The position numbers and the translations under genes are program-made. DNA of 64,000 bases from the NCBI GenBank assembly GCA_018195615.1, contig JAGTPG010000001.1, forward strand, positions 1 through 64,000, written 5' to 3'. Of this stretch, positions 30,505-45,224 are shown piece by piece. Every line of letters starts with the position of its first letter. The first letter of the stretch is position 1. Under the pieces are notes generated by a model that did not search any database, was not told the origin of the DNA, and saw nothing but the letters and a program-made list of their open reading frames with translations. This stretch comes from Streptomyces tuirus. GTDB lineage: Bacteria; Actinomycetota; Actinomycetes; Streptomycetales; Streptomycetaceae.

Positions 30505-31737
30505 CTAGTGGGCCACCGCGGCCGCGCCGTGCTCGTCGACGAGCGCGCCGGTGGTGAAACGGTCGAGCGAGAAGGGGGCGTTCAGCGGATGCGGTGTGTC
30601 GTGGGCGATGGTGTGGGCGTAGACCCAGCCGACGCCCGGGGTGGCCTTGAAACCGCCGGTTCCCCAGCCGCAGTTGAGGTAGAGGTTGTCGACGGGGCTG
30701 AGGCCGATGATCGGTGAGGCGTCGGGGCTGACGTCGACGATGCCGCCCCAGGTGCGCAGGACATGGGCGCGGGCGAAGACCGGGAAGAGCTCCAGGGCCG
30801 CGGCCATCTGCTCCTCGATGATGTGGAAGGCGCCGCGCTGGGTGTAGGAGTTGTACGCGTCGATGCCCGCGCCCATCACCAGCTCGCCCTTGTGGGCCTG
30901 GCTGACGTAGACGTGGACGGCGTTGGACATGACGACCGTCGGGTGCACCGGTTCCAGCAGCTCCGACACGAGCGCCTGCAGCGGGTGGCTCTGGACGGGG
31001 AGGTCGATGCCCGCCATGGCGGCGAGGACCGAGGTGTGGCCCGCCGAGCAGAGCGCGACCTTGCCCGCCGCGATCGGGCCCCGGGTGGTCCGGACGCCGA
31101 CCACCCGGTTGCCGACCACGTCGAGGCCGGTGACCTCGCAGTTCTGGATGATGTCGATGCCGGCCGCGTCGGCGGAGCGGGCCAGGCCCCACGCCACGTG
31201 GTCGTGTTTGGCGATGCCGGCGCGCGGTTGGTAGGTGGCGCCGAGGACCGGATAGCGCACGTCCGGGGAGATGTTGACGATCGGGCAGACGTCCTTGACC
31301 CCGTCCGCGTCCAGCCACTCGGCGTCCACGCCGTTGAGGCGGTTGGCCTCGACGCGGCGCACGCTGTCGCGGACGTCCTGGAGGCTGTGGGCGAGGTTCA
31401 GTACGCCGCGCTGGGAGAAGAGGATCGGGTAGTCGAGCTCGTCCGCCAGGCCCTCCCACAGCTTGAGGGCGTGTTCGTAGATGCCGGCGCTCTCGTCCCA
31501 GAGGTAGTTGGAGCGGATGATCGTGGTGTTGCGGGCCATGTTGCCGCCCGCAAGCCAGCCCTTCTCCAGTACGGCGACGTTGGTGATGCCGTGGTTCTTC
31601 GCCAGGTAGTGGGCGGTGGCCAGGCCGTGCCCGCCGCCGCCCACGATGACGACGTCGTAGGAGCGCTTCGGCTCGGGGTTGCGCCACAGCCAGTCGGGGT
31701 GTTCGGGGAGCTCGGCGCCGGGGGTGCGGGGGCTCAT
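30505..31737 (-). CDS. soxB: Sarcosine oxidase beta subunit
   Basis: A 410-residue flavoprotein that carries FAD and covalent FMN and oxidises sarcosine to glycine. The FAD-binding Rossmann motif is [19 protein letters not shown] near residue 30. The segment [23 protein letters not shown] holds the conserved region of the noncovalent [21 protein letters not shown] and the C-terminal [16 protein letters not shown] are family hallmarks. ATG 31737 overlaps the glyA stop (ATGA). The gene has no frame break. It sits between glyA and soxD, the usual order in actinobacteria and pseudomonads. Confidence 0.94.
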   Translation of the reverse strand: MSPRTPGAELPEHPDWLWRNPEPKRSYDVVIVGGGGHGLATAHYLAKNHGITNVAVLEKGWLAGGNMARNTTIIRSNYLWDESAGIYEHALKLWEGLADELDYPILFSQRGVLNLAHSLQDVRDSVRRVEANRLNGVDAEWLDADGVKDVCPIVNISPDVRYPVLGATYQPRAGIAKHDHVAWGLARSADAAGIDIIQNCEVTGLDVVGNRVVGVRTTRGPIAAGKVALCSAGHTSVLAAMAGIDLPVQSHPLQALVSELLEPVHPTVVMSNAVHVYVSQAHKGELVMGAGIDAYNSYTQRGAFHIIEEQMAAALELFPVFARAHVLRTWGGIVDVSPDASPIIGLSPVDNLYLNCGWGTGGFKATPGVGWVYAHTIAHDTPHPLNAPFSLDRFTTGALVDEHGAAAVAH

Positions 31738-33012
31738 CGGGCGTCTCCGTTGTCGGACAGGTGGGGGTAGAGCGGGTGCTCGGCGGCCAGGGCCTCCGTG
31801 CGGGCACGCAGGGCCGCCACGTCCGGCTCCGGCTGGAGTGCGAGGGCGATCACGTCCGCGACCTCGGCGAAGTCCTCCTCGGTGAAGCCGCGGGTCGCCA
31901 GCGCCGGGGTGCCGATGCGCAGACCCGAGGTGACCATGGGCGGGCGCGGGTCGAAGGGCACGGCGTTGCGGTTGACGGTGATGCCGATCTCGTGGAGCAG
32001 GTCCTCGGCCTGGCGGCCGTCCAGCTCGGAGTCGCGCAGGTCGACGAGGACGAGGTGGACGTCCGTGCCGCCGGTCAGCACCTTCACGCCGGCCGCCGCG
32101 GCGTCCGCCCGGGTGAGACGCTCGGCGAGGATACGGGATCCCGCGAGCGTGCGGGCCTGGCGTTCGGCGAACTCCACAGACGCGGCGACCTTGAACGACA
32201 CCGCCTTCGCGGCGATGACATGCTCCAGGGGGCCGCCCTGCATCCCGGGGAACACCGCGGAGTTGATCTTCTTGGCGAGGTCGGCCTCGTTGGTGAGGAT
32301 GACACCGCCGCGCGGACCGCCGAGTGTCTTGTGGGTCGTGGTGGTCGTGACATGGGCGTGCGGTACGGGGCTCGGGTGCAGGCCCGCCGCCACCAGACCG
32401 GCGAAGTGCGCCATGTCGACCATCAGCAGGGCGCCCACCTCGTCGGCGATCCTGCGGAAGGCCGCGAAGTCCAGCTGCCTCGGGTACGCCGACCAGCCCG
32501 CGATGATCATCTTGGGGCGGTGTTCCTTGGCGAGCCGCTCGACCTCGTCCATGTCGACGAGGTTGTCCGCCTCGGAGACATGGTACGGCACGACGTTGAG
32601 CATCTTGCCGCTGTAGTTGATGCGCATGCCGTGGGTGAGGTGCCCGCCGTGCGCGAGGTCGAGGCCGAGGACGGTGTCGCCGGGCTGGAGCAGGGCGAAG
32701 AAGACGGCGGTGTTCGCCTGCGCGCCCGAGTGCGGCTGGACGTTGGCGTAGCCCGCGCCGAAGAGGGACTTGATCCGCTCGATGGCCAGCCGCTCGGTGA
32801 CGTCGACGTGTTCGCAGCCGCCGTAGTAGCGGCGGCCCGGGTAGCCCTCGGCGTACTTGTTGGTCGCGACCGAGCCCTGGGCCTCCATCACGGCGGAGGG
32901 CGCGAAGTTCTCGGAGGCGATCATCTCCAGGGTGGACTGCTGGCGGTGCAACTCGGCGCGGAGCGCGGCATGGACCTCGGGTCCAGCTCCGCCAGGGGGG
33001 TGTTCAGCGCGT

Positions 33013-33016
<4 letters not shown>
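31734..33016 (-). CDS. glyA: Serine hydroxymethyltransferase
   Basis: PLP enzyme of about 427 residues that combines glycine with 5,10-methylene-THF to give serine. In this operon it consumes both products of sarcosine oxidase. Motifs: [41 protein letters not shown]-Lys region [16 protein letters not shown], and the [14 protein letters not shown] tail. One frame break near 32985 separates the first residues ([11 protein letters not shown]) from the body. ATG 33016 is used because it gives the family N-terminus, and it overlaps the folD stop. The dedicated copy inside a catabolic operon implies a housekeeping glyA elsewhere. Confidence 0.94.
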
Positions 33017-36499
<3,483 letters not shown>

Positions 36500-36559
36500 G
36501 GGGTCCGCGACGCGGGAAAACCGCCTGGAGGCAAGGGGGAGGAATCATCAGAAAACGAC

Positions 36560-36597
36560 AAGGCCCGACAGGCTGACGACACAGCCTGCCGGGCCTT
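36560..36597. terminator. Terminator after the betaine ABC transporter operon
   Basis: A 16-bp stem with one mismatch (arms 36560-36575 and 36582-36597, AAGGCCCGACAGGCTG and its complement) has a 6-bp loop. It lies 34 bp past the stop of the substrate-binding protein gene and upstream of the next minus-strand promoter. Confidence 0.8.
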
Positions 36598-36630
36598 TCC
36601 GGCGGGGATTCACACAGGCGGCCGGGCGCC

Positions 36631-37592
36631 CTACTTGATCCAGGCGTCGACCTTGTCGCGGTTGGCCTCGACCCACTTCTTCGCCGCGGCCTCGGGCGCC
36701 ATCTTGTCCACCGCGATGTACTTGGCCACGGTGTTCTGGTCGTCGTTGGTCCAGGTGAAGTTCTTCACCAGGTCATAGGCCGGGCTTCCCGACTTGGCGA
36801 ACTTCGCGCTGACGATCTTGTCGAGTTCGTACACCGGGTAGTCGCAGGCGACCTTCTCGGGGTCGGCGTCGCAACCGTCCTTGTACTCGGGCAGGCTGAC
36901 CTTCTTCAGCGGCACCTCGGACATGAACCACTGCGGCTCGTAGAAGTAGCCGATCACCCATTCCTTGTTCTTCTCGGCGTTGCGGTAGGCCTGGATGAGC
37001 GCGGTCTCGCTGCCCGCGTACACCACCTTGAAGTCCAGCTTGAGGTTCTTCACCAGCGCCTCGTCGTTGGTGACGAACGACGGGTCGCCGTCGAGGAGCT
37101 GCCCCTTGCCGCCCGACTCCGAGGTCTTGAACTTCGACGCGTACTTGTCGAGGTTCTTCCAGTCGGTGATGTCCGGGTGTGCCTTCGCCAGCCACGGCGG
37201 TACGTACCAGCCGATGAGGCCCTTGTTGCCGGTCGGACCGGCCTCGACGGCGGTCTTCTGATCGGTGATGTACTTCTTCTTCAGGTCGTCGTGGCCCAGT
37301 TCTCGACGACGGCGTCGACCTCGCCCGTCCCGAAGCCCTGCCAGGCGATCTCCTCCTTGAGGTTCTTCTGCTCGACCTTGCAGCCGAGGTCGTGCTCGGC
37401 GACGTACGCGAGGACCGCCGCGTTCGCCTCGTAGCCCACCCACGGGTTGATCGCGAGGTTGAAGGTGCCGCACTTGCCCGAGCTGTCCGAGCCGCCCGCG
37501 CTGTCGTCGCCGACCTTCGCGCCCCCGCAGGCCGTGAGGGTGAGGCCGAGGACGGCCAGGCCGGCCGCGCCGGCTCTCCAGTGTCGTGCCAT
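36631..37592 (-). CDS. opuAC: Glycine betaine/choline ABC transporter substrate-binding lipoprotein
   Basis: About 320 residues with a lipoprotein signal (LAVLGLTLTACGG). The mature part is an OpuAC/ProX-type domain with LAINPWVGYEANAAVLAYVAEHDLGCKVE, several Trp residues suited to an aromatic cage for a quaternary ammonium (NPWVGY, VVENWG, YVPPWLAK, PQWFMSE) and two C-terminal cysteines. One frame break near 37300 is repaired by one G (NWGHDDL). It is last in the betB-ATPase-permease-binding protein order. Specificity between choline, betaine and carnitine is not decided by sequence. Confidence 0.9.
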
Positions 37593-37604
37593 GTGTGGTG
37601 CTCC

Positions 37605-39615
37605 TTATGCGCTGGTGCGGCGAGCCGCTGCCTGAGTGATCCGGTCGAACATGACTCCGAGCAGCACGATGGCGAGCCCGGCCGCGAGTCCCTTGCCGTA
37701 CAGCTGGCCCTGCGAGAAGCCGGCCACGACGTCGTAGCCGAGGGCGCCGGCGCCGACCAGGCCACCGACGACGACCATCGACAGCACGTAGATCAGGCCC
37801 TGGTTGGTCGCGAGGGTCAGGGCGCCGCGCGCCATCGGCAACTGGACCTTGGTGATGAGCTGCCAGGTGTTGCACCCGGTGGACATCGCCGCTTCGACGG
37901 TGGTCGCGGGCACGGCCCGCACCCCGTCGGCGATGATCTTGATGGCGACGGGCGCCGCGTAGACGACGGCCGCGACGATGGCCGTGAACCGTGTCGCGCC
38001 GAACAGCGCGAGGAACGGCACGAGGTAGACGAACGGCGGCATGACCTGCGCCGCGTCCAGGGATGGTCTGAGCAGCCGGTCGACGAGCGCGCTGCGTCCC
38101 ATCCACACCCCGAGGACGACACCGAGCAGCATCACCAGCACGGTCGCCACCGCGGTGGAGGCCAGCGTCGTCATGGCGTCCGACCACACGCCGGTCGCGA
38201 CCAGCAGGGCCACGCAGACAGCGGTGGTGACGCCGGCGCGCCATCCGCCGAGCACCGCGCCCAGGGCGACGAGGGCGGCACCGACGAGCCACCACGGGGA
38301 GTCGGTCAGCACGGTCTGGAACGGATTGAGCAGCCCGTTGGTGAGGGCGTCACGGAAGGCGTTGGTCAGGCCCGACAGATTGTCCTGGGCCCAGGTGGTC
38401 ACATCGGCCGCCGCCTTGGAGATGCTGCTGCCGACACCGCCCTCGCCGGGGAACTCGGCCGCCCACACGTAGGTGTGCGACAGATACACCAGCACCAGCG
38501 CGGCCACTCCCCGGCGGCCAGCAGCTGCCGCCGCCACCTGAGGAAGGGACTGTCCGAGCCCCGGGCCGTGTCCGCCCGTCCGCTCGCCGCGGTGGTGACC
38601 CGGTCCAGCACGATGGCCATGACGACGATGGCCAGGCCGGCGTTGAAGGCCGTGCCGACATCCAGCGACTGCAGGGCCTGGACGACGGTCTTGCCGAGGC
38701 CGGGCGCGTCGATCAGGGCCGCGATGGTCACCATCGCCAGGGCGGCCATGATGGTCTGGTTGACGCCCATCACCACGGTCCGCTTGGACATCGGCAGCAA
38801 GACCTTCAGCAGCGCCTGCCGCCGTGTCGCGCCCAGTGAGTCCGCCGCCTCGACGGTGGTCCGAGGCACGGAGCGGATGGCGTGCGCGGTGATACGGATC
38901 GCCGGTGGCGCCGCGTAGATCGCGGTGGCGATCGTGGCGGAGGCCGGACCGATCAGGAAGAACAGGGTCAGCGGCGCCAGATAGACGAAGGTGGGCATCG
39001 TCTGCATGAAGTCCAGGAACGGCGTCACGATCCGGTTGAACCGGTCGGACAGCCCGGCCCACACCCCCAGCGGGAGGGCGAACAGCAGCGCCACGAAGAC
39101 GGCGGAGACGGTGAGCGCCAGGGTGTCCATGCTCTCCTGCCACAGGCCCTGAAGACCCAGGAAGGTGAAGCCGGCCACGGTCAGCAGCGCGACCCGCCAG
39201 TTGCCCACGGCCCAGGAGACATAGCCGGCGATGCCGACGACACCGAGCCAGCCGACCTGCGGAACCGGGCGGCCGTGGTCGGCTGCGAGATCAGCTCCTG
39301 GACGAACGTCACCAGGGAGTCGATGACGAGGCGGATCTCGTTGAAGAAGTAGAGGAAGAGCGGGTTGGAGTTGCGGTTCGCGCCGATCGAGTCGTTGACG
39401 TCGTTGAACCACCGGTGCAGATCGGTCAGGTCGGCCGCCGCCAGGGACAGGGTCTGCTTGCCGCGCAGCACCGCGAAGAGCAGCAACCAGACGAGCAGGA
39501 TCGCGGCCACGGCCACGGGCCTGCCGACCCTGCGCACACGCCGGGCGGGAGCGGGTGGCTCCGCGGCGGTTCCGGTTCTCTCCGGTTTCTCTGTTTTCGG
39601 CACGGCGACGGTCAT
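37605..39615 (-). CDS. opuAB: Betaine ABC transporter permease, tandem-duplicated
   Basis: About 670 residues containing two complete OpuAB/ProW-type permease units in one chain. The first has MPTFVYLAPLTLFFLIG and the EAA-like loop VPRTTVEAADSLGATRRQALLKV. The second has MPPFVYLVPFLALFG and VPATTVEAAMSTGCNTWQLITKV. Frame breaks lie near 39265 and 38510. The ATG at 39615 overlaps the ATPase stop by one base (TGATG). Such fusion would let a single polypeptide form the membrane channel that is usually a homodimer or two subunits. Confidence 0.88.
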
Positions 39616-40703
39616 CACGCGTCGCCTTCCTGCCCGGCGACCACCGCGAGGATCTCCTCGTCGCCGACGATGCCGAGCAGCTCGCCGTTCTCGACGACCT
39701 TGACCGGCTTCTCCGCCGCGAGCACCGCCCGGGTGGCCTCCTTCACCACGACGTCCGGGCCCAGCTCGGGCCCGTCCAGGGCGTCGCCGTCCTGAAGCGG
39801 GCGCATGATCCACCGCAGGGTGAGCACATCGCCGCGCGGCACGTCCCTGACGAAGTCCCGTACGTAGTCGTCGGCGGGGGCGCCCACCAGTTCGTCGCCG
39901 GTGCCGCACTGGACCATCCGGCCGTCGCGCATGATGAGGATGCGGTCGCCCAGCCGCAGCGCCTCGGACAGGTCGTGCGTGATGAACACCATCGTCTTGC
40001 CGACTTCGTGGTGCAGACGGACGACCTCGTTCTGCATGTCACGGCGGATCAGCGGGTCGAGCGCCGAGAACGGCTCGTCGAAGAGGAGGACGTCCGGGTC
40101 GCCGGCCAGGGCGCGGGCGAGACCCACGCGCTGTTGCATACCGCCGGAGAGCTGGTCGGGGTAGGAGCTCTCGTACCCGGAGAGGCCGACGAGTTCGACG
40201 ACCTCCAGCGCGCGCTTGGTGCGCTCGGCTCTGCTCATGCCGCGGATCTCGAGGCCGAACGCCACGTTGTCGACGACCCGGCGGTGCGGCAGCAGCCCGA
40301 AGTGCTGGAAGACCATGGAGAACTTGCTGCGGCGCAGTTCCCGCAGGCGGCTCGCGTCCGCGTCACGGATGTCCTCGCCCTCGAAGAGGATCTCGCCGGC
40401 GGTCGGTTCGATGAGCCGGGTCAGACAGCGCACCAGGGTGGACTTGCCCGAGCCGGACAGGCCCATGACGACGAACACCTCGCCGGGCGCGACCTCGAAG
40501 TTCACGTCGCGCACGGCGGCGGTGCAGCCGGTGCGGTCCATCAGTTCGCGGCGGGTGAGCCCGCGCAGTTCCTCGGAGCCGGGTACCTGGTCCGCCTTCG
40601 GCCCGAACACCTTCCACAGCTCGCGCACGGAGATGACCGGCGTGGGTGCCGGGTCCTGGGGAGTGTCGCGCCGCCGCGGCGCCTCGGTCGTTGCTGGGGT
40701 CAT
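39615..40703 (-). CDS. opuAA: Glycine betaine ABC transporter ATPase with CBS domain
   Basis: A 362-residue OpuAA/ProV-type ATPase. Walker A is GLSGSGKST, the signature [15 protein letters not shown], Walker [16 protein letters not shown], and the H-loop [12 protein letters not shown]. The N-terminal [15 protein letters not shown] is a ProV trademark. The C-terminal region (about 280-360) is CBS-like and may sense ionic strength. No frame break is present. It starts 20 bp after betB, so it is co-transcribed with it and likely with betA. Confidence 0.93.
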   Translation of the reverse strand: MTPATTEAPRRRDTPQDPAPTPVISVRELWKVFGPKADQVPGSEELRGLTRRELMDRTGCTAAVRDVNFEVAPGEVFVVMGLSGSGKSTLVRCLTRLIEPTAGEILFEGEDIRDADASRLRELRRSKFSMVFQHFGLLPHRRVVDNVAFGLEIRGMSRAERTKRALEVVELVGLSGYESSYPDQLSGGMQQRVGLARALAGDPDVLLFDEPFSALDPLIRRDMQNEVVRLHHEVGKTMVFITHDLSEALRLGDRILIMRDGRMVQCGTGDELVGAPADDYVRDFVRDVPRGDVLTLRWIMRPLQDGDALDGPELGPDVVVKEATRAVLAAEKPVKVVENGELLGIVGDEEILAVVAGQEGDA

Positions 40704-40723
40704 GTTCGACCTCTTTTCGGCGT

Positions 40724-42192
40724 TCAGCCGCGGAACCAGTGCTGCGGCCGGGGTTGGATGTTCTGCCAGATGTGTTTGGGCTCCCGGTACTCGTCCAGGC
40801 CGGCCGGTCCCAGTTCCCGCCCCACGCCGGAGTGCCCGAACCCACCCCATTCCGCCTGCGGTACGTAGGGGTGGTAGTCGTTGATCCACACCGTGCCGTG
40901 GCGCAGCCGGCGGGCGACCCGCTGGGCCTTGCCGGCGTCCTGCGTCCAGACGGCGCCGGCGAGTCCGTACTCGGTGTCGTTGGCGATGCGCACGGCGTCG
41001 TCCTCGTCGGTGAAGCGCTCCACGGTGAGCACGGGCCCGAAGGACTCCTCGTGCACCACGCGCATGTCCTGGCCGCACTCGTCGAGCACGGTGGGCGGGT
41101 AGTAGTGGCCGCCGTCCAGGGCCGGGTCGGCGGGGCGTTCGCCACCGCAGCGCAGGACGGCACCCTCGGCGAGACCGGCCGCGACGTACGCCTCGACCTT
41201 CTCCAGGTGCTGTGCGGAGATCAGCGGGCCGGTGTCGGCCTGCGCGTCGAAGGGGCCGCCGAGGCGGATCCGCCGGGCGCGGCGGACGACCTCGTCGACG
41301 AACCGGTCGTGCAGCGCGTCCTCGACGATCAGCCGGGCGCCGGCCGAGCAGACCTGCCCGGAATGCAGAAAGACGGCCGTGAGCGCGAAGTCCACGGCCG
41401 TCTCGAGGTCGGCGTCGGAGAAGACGACGTTGGGGTTCTTGCCGCCGAGTTCCAGTGCGACCTTCTTCACGGTCGCGGCGGCGGTGGCCATGATACGTCT
41501 GCCGGTGTCCAGTCCGCCGGTGAAGGAGACCATGTCGACGGCGGGGTCTTCGGCGAGCGGCGCCCCACCTCGGGCCCGGTCCCCAGGACGAGGTTGGCGG
41601 CGCCGTCCGGGAGTCCGGCCTCCGCCAGGGCCTTCATCAGCAGGATCGAGGTGGAGGGGGTGAGCTCGCTGGGCTTGAGGATGATCGTGTTGCCCGCGAG
41701 GAGGGCCGGCGCGACCTTCCAACTCGCCTGGAGCAGAGGGTAGTTCCAGGGGGTGATCAGTCCGCACACGCCGATCGGCTCGTACACCACGCGGCTGACG
41801 GCGTCCTCGCGGCCGGTGTCGATCACCCGGCCGGCGTCGGTGCCGCCGAGCCCTCCGTAGTAGCGGAAGCAGGAGACGACGTCGGCGATGTCGTACTCGC
41901 TCTCCACCAGGCGCTTGCCGGTGTCCAGCGATTCGGCGCGGGCGAAGATGTCGGCGTCGCGTTCGAGGATGTCGGCGGTGCGCAGCAGGAGCGCGCCGCG
42001 CTCGCGCTCGGGGGTGCGCGGCCAGGGCCCTTCGTCGAAGGCCCGGCGGGCCGCGGCGATGGCCGCCTCGGCGTCGGGGCGGGTGCCTTCGGACACGGTC
42101 ACGGAGAGTGTGCCGTCGGCGGGACAGCGGATGTCCCGGTGGCCTCCGGCCACGGGATCCCGCCATTTTCCATCCACGTACAGGTCTGCCAC
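40724..42192 (-). CDS. betB: Betaine aldehyde dehydrogenase
   Basis: NAD(P)-dependent aldehyde dehydrogenase, about 489 residues, oxidising betaine aldehyde to glycine betaine. Motifs: catalytic Asn region [19 protein letters not shown], catalytic Glu in [10 protein letters not shown], catalytic Cys in [12 protein letters not shown], and [14 protein letters not shown] frame break near 41570 is repaired by one G. GTG 42192 is preferred because AAGGG lies eight bases upstream and the product then starts like the family ([12 protein letters not shown]). An in-frame ATG at 42225 lies inside an operator and has no ribosome site. It follows betA and has its own promoter. Confidence 0.9.
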
Positions 42193-42216
42193 GTCGGGAC
42201 CCTTCGAGCGAATCGC

Positions 42217-42281
42217 GTTGCGCATCGCGCACCGTATTGCTTGTGGTGGAACACTCTGAAGAAGGCGGGAACCCACGTCAA
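42217..42281 (-). promoter_or_regulatory. betB promoter with tandem IclR-type operators
   Basis: On the minus strand TTGACG (42276-42281), a 17-bp spacer and CAGAGT (42253-42258) are followed directly by ATTGC-N7-GGAAC (42236-42252) and GTTGC-N7-GCACC (42217-42233), written on the plus strand and 19 bp apart. The rest of the 196-bp betA-betB gap shows nothing further. Confidence 0.75.
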
Positions 42282-42388
42282 GGGGTTGACCGATGACGGT
42301 TTCGCCAAGACGGCAGCGATGAGAGAACGACACCCGGAGGCCCGGAACGCCTGGTTTCCGGGCCAATCGGCTGTCTGAAAACTGTGGG

Positions 42389-44050
42389 TTACGCGGGTGC
42401 GTCGCGGTAGCGATAGTACGCGGCCTTGGAGGGCGGCAGCGGCTCCTTGCCGAGGATCAGGTCGGCCGCCTTCTCCGCGATCATCATCACCGGCGCGTAG
42501 ATGTTGCCGTTGGTGATGTAGGGCATCACGGACGCGTCGACGACCCGCAGCCCCTCCACCCCGTGCACGCGGAGGTCGGCCGGGTCCACGACGGACATCT
42601 CGTCGGTGCCCATCTTGCAGGTGCAGGACGGATGCAGCGCGGTCTCGCCGTCCTTGGCGACCCAGGCGAGGATCTCCTCGTCGGTCTCGACGGACGGGCC
42701 GGGCGAGATCTCCCCGCCGTTGTAGGGGGCCATGGCGGGCTGGTTGAGCAGCTTCCTGGCGACCCGGACGGCTTCGACCCACTCGCGCCGGTCCTGCTCG
42801 GTGGACAGGTAGTTGAAGCGCAGCGCGGGGTGCTCGGCCGGGTCCTTGCTCTTGATCTTCACCGAGCCGATGGCGTCGGAGTACATGGGCCCGACGTGCA
42901 CCTGGTAGCCGTGTCCCCCGGCGGGCACGGAGCCGTCGTAGCGGACCGCGACGGGCAGGAAGTGGAACATCAGGTTGGGGTAGTCCACGTCCTCGTTGCC
43001 GCGGACGAAACCGCCCGCCTCGAAGTGGTTGGTCGCGGCGGGGCCCGTGCGGAAGAGCCATTGCAGGCCGATGAAGGGGGCGCGCCACTTCGCGAGGTAC
43101 GGCTGCATGGAGACGGGCTGCTTGCAGGCGTACTGGATGTACACCTCCAGGTGGTCCTGGAGGTTCTCGCCGACGCCCGGCAGATCGTGTACGACGTCGA
43201 TGCCGAGCGCGCTCAGCTCCTCGGCGTTGCCGACCCCGGAGAGCTGGAGCAGTTGGGGGGAGTTGATCGCTCCCCCGCAGAGGATGATTTCGCGGGCACG
43301 GACCCGCTGGGGTCTGCCGCGGCCGCGCCGGTACTCGACGCCGACGGCCCGCTTGCCCTCGAAGAGGACGCGGGTGACCAGGGCGCGTGTGGTTACGGTG
43401 AGGTTGGGCCGTTTCCGTACGGGCTTGAGGTACGCCTTCGCGGCCGACAGACGGCGTCCGCGGTGAACATTGCGGTCGAACCTGGCGAAACCTTCCTGCC
43501 GGTAGCCGTTCACATCGCTGGTGGGAGCATGGCCGGCCTCCTCGGTGGCCTTGAGGAAGGCCTCGAAGAGCGGGTTGGCCCCCGGGCCGCGTTCGAGGAC
43601 GAGAGGGCCGTCGTGGCCGCGGAACTCGTCGTCCGGGTCGGCGGCGAGACAGTCCTCCATCCGCCGGAAGTACGGCAGGCAGTGCGCGTAGTCCCAGGTC
43701 TCCATGCCGGGGTCGGCCGCCCAGCGCTCGTAGTCCATGGGGTTGCCGCGCTGGAAGATCATGCCGTTGATACTGCTGGAACCGCCCAGCACCTTGCCTC
43801 GCGCGTGGTAGACGCGCCGACCGCCCATGTGGGGCTCGGGTTCGGACTCGTACTTCCAGTCGTAGAAGCGGCTGCCGATCGGGTAGGTCAGTGCCGCGGG
43901 CATGTGGATGAAGACGTCCCAGGGGTAGTCGGACCTGCCCGCCTCCAGGACCAGCACCCGGTTGCCGGGGTCCGCGGAGAGCCGGTTGGCCAGTGCACTG
44001 CCGGCCGATCCACCACCGACGATGACGAAGTCGTACTGCAAGTCAGCCAT
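42389..44050 (-). CDS. betA: Choline dehydrogenase (GMC oxidoreductase)
   Basis: FAD enzyme of 553 residues that oxidises choline to betaine aldehyde. Motifs: N-terminal [22 protein letters not shown] signature 1 [18 protein letters not shown], signature 2 [16 protein letters not shown], and the C-terminal catalytic His region [10 protein letters not shown] with [19 protein letters not shown]. The gene is uninterrupted. ATG 44050 has ACGAGG upstream. It opens the minus-strand betA-betB-opuA block. Its promoter region carries operators and a MITE-like insertion. Confidence 0.93.
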   Translation of the reverse strand: MADLQYDFVIVGGGSAGSALANRLSADPGNRVLVLEAGRSDYPWDVFIHMPAALTYPIGSRFYDWKYESEPEPHMGGRRVYHARGKVLGGSSSINGMIFQRGNPMDYERWAADPGMETWDYAHCLPYFRRMEDCLAADPDDEFRGHDGPLVLERGPGANPLFEAFLKATEEAGHAPTSDVNGYRQEGFARFDRNVHRGRRLSAAKAYLKPVRKRPNLTVTTRALVTRVLFEGKRAVGVEYRRGRGRPQRVRAREIILCGGAINSPQLLQLSGVGNAEELSALGIDVVHDLPGVGENLQDHLEVYIQYACKQPVSMQPYLAKWRAPFIGLQWLFRTGPAATNHFEAGGFVRGNEDVDYPNLMFHFLPVAVRYDGSVPAGGHGYQVHVGPMYSDAIGSVKIKSKDPAEHPALRFNYLSTEQDRREWVEAVRVARKLLNQPAMAPYNGGEISPGPSVETDEEILAWVAKDGETALHPSCTCKMGTDEMSVVDPADLRVHGVEGLRVVDASVMPYITNGNIYAPVMMIAEKAADLILGKEPLPPSKAAYYRYRDAPA

Positions 44051-44100
44051 GAGGCCTCGTCTCGCTCGCGCCGTAGAGAATGCCCGGCATGCTAGTACCG

Positions 44101-44136
44101 GTATCTCTATGCGCACCAGGTTGCGGAGCGCGCAAC
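44101..44136 (-). promoter_or_regulatory. Tandem IclR-type operators upstream of betA
   Basis: GTATC-N7-GCACC (44101-44117) and GTTGC-N7-GCAAC (44120-44136) lie 19 bp apart. A clear TTGAC box at the usual distance is missing. The place where it would sit is at or inside the mobile element that starts at 44151. Confidence 0.7.
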
Positions 44137-44150
44137 TTCTGAATCGTCTA

Positions 44151-44364
44151 GGGCCTGTCTGACGAATCCCGCCGTCCGCCCGAAGGGCGGGCTCCGCGGC
44201 GTCTGGTGCGTGCGATCGCAAGGCGCCGGAGCGCCCTCGATGGGGGAGCCACGTGGGCGGTTCGGCAACGCGGCATGGGGGTCCCCCCTGTTCGAGCGGA
44301 GCCGGGAACTTGGGGAGTGCGTGCCAGACGTCGCGGAGCAGGCGGGAATTTGTCAGACAGGCCC
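44151..44364. mobile_element. MITE-like element with 23-24 bp terminal inverted repeats
   Basis: A 214-bp element bounded by inverted ends GGGCCTGTCTGAC (first 13 bp identical; 23-24 bp overall with two differences and one indel). It is flanked by TA duplicated within CTAG on both sides (44148-44151 and 44364-44367). It encodes no transposase. The inner sequence is GC-rich with small hairpins. Ends and a TA target duplication resemble IS5-family derivatives, which could supply the transposase from elsewhere. It separates betA and iclR copy 2. Confidence 0.75.
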
Positions 44365-44416
44365 TAGGCCAAGCCCGTGACCTGCACAGCTGTCGGCTAT
44401 GTTTATCGCCCGTATA

Positions 44417-44433
44417 GTTGCGTTGTGAGCAAC
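44417..44433 (+). promoter_or_regulatory. IclR-type operator over the start codon of iclR copy 2
   Basis: A perfect-arm 17-mer GTTGC-N7-GCAAC covers GTG 44425. Its GCAAC arm encodes the Ser-Asn codons, as in iclR copy 1. No good partner is seen 19 bp upstream. Confidence 0.65.
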
Positions 44434-45222
44434 TACCATCCAGATACCGAAACGACAAGTGCGCCGACCGGTGGGGTGCAGTCCGTCGACCGGGCCATCA
44501 CCGTGCTGGAGATCCTGGCCCGGCGCGGCGAGGCCGGCGTCAGCGAGGTGGCCGCCGAGATCGATGTCCACAAGTCCACCGCGTTCCGGCTGCTCGGTGC
44601 GCTGGAGGTGCGTGGCCTGGTGGAACAGGCGGGTGAACGCGGCAAGTACCGCCTCGGTTTCGGCATCGTCCGTCTCGCCGGCGCGGTCACCGGACGCATC
44701 GACATCACCCAGCAGAGCCGTCCGGTCTGCGAGCGTCTCGCCGAGGAGATCGGCGAGACCGTGAACCTCGCCGTGATGCAGGAGCAGTACGCCATCAACC
44801 TGTACCAGGTGCGCGGACCGGGGGCCGTCTCGGCGTACAACTGGGTGGGCCAGCTGACGCCGTTGCACGCCACCTCCAGCGGCAAGATCCTGCTGGCCCA
44901 CATGCCGCCGAAGGAACGTGCCGCGCTGCTGTCGGACGCCGGCCTGAAGAAGATGACTCCCCGCACGCTGACCGCGAAGACGAAGCTCGAGAAGAACCTC
45001 GCCGAGGCGCTGGAGCGTGGCTACTCCTGGACCCTGGAGGAGTTCGAGGTGGGGCTGCACGCCATGGCCGCGCCGGTCCGCAACCGGGACGGAGAGGTCA
45101 TCGCGGCGGTCAGCGCCTCCGGGCCCGCGTACCGGCTCACCGAGGACCGTATGCACGACCTCGCCCCGGTGCTGGTCAAGGGCGCGGACGAGATCAGCCA
45201 TCGGATGGGCTACCTGGGCTGA
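44425..45222 (+). CDS. IclR-family regulator (copy 2)
   Basis: A 265-residue paralogue of the regulator at 25755-26546, sharing [34 protein letters not shown] and the effector-domain [15 protein letters not shown]. Substitutions cluster in the effector domain rather than the recognition helix, so both copies probably bind the same operator but may sense different ligands. GTG 44425 is set by homology and sits inside an operator. It is divergent from betA across a MITE-like insertion and convergent with gbcA copy 2 (2-bp gap). Confidence 0.9.
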   Translation: MSNYHPDTETTSAPTGGVQSVDRAITVLEILARRGEAGVSEVAAEIDVHKSTAFRLLGALEVRGLVEQAGERGKYRLGFGIVRLAGAVTGRIDITQQSRPVCERLAEEIGETVNLAVMQEQYAINLYQVRGPGAVSAYNWVGQLTPLHATSSGKILLAHMPPKERAALLSDAGLKKMTPRTLTAKTKLEKNLAEALERGYSWTLEEFEVGLHAMAAPVRNRDGEVIAAVSASGPAYRLTEDRMHDLAPVLVKGADEISHRMGYLG

Positions 45223-45224
45223 GC

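Noticed and set aside
28274..31807. An open minus-strand frame of more than 1,100 codons across soxB, soxD and soxA
   Set aside because: Outside the soxD part it reads out of frame with conserved Sox sequence and has Arg/Pro-rich composition typical of a high-GC shadow frame.
44151..44364. A structured RNA or riboswitch upstream of betA or iclR2
   Set aside because: Near-perfect terminal inverted repeats and a TA target duplication point to a transposable element instead.
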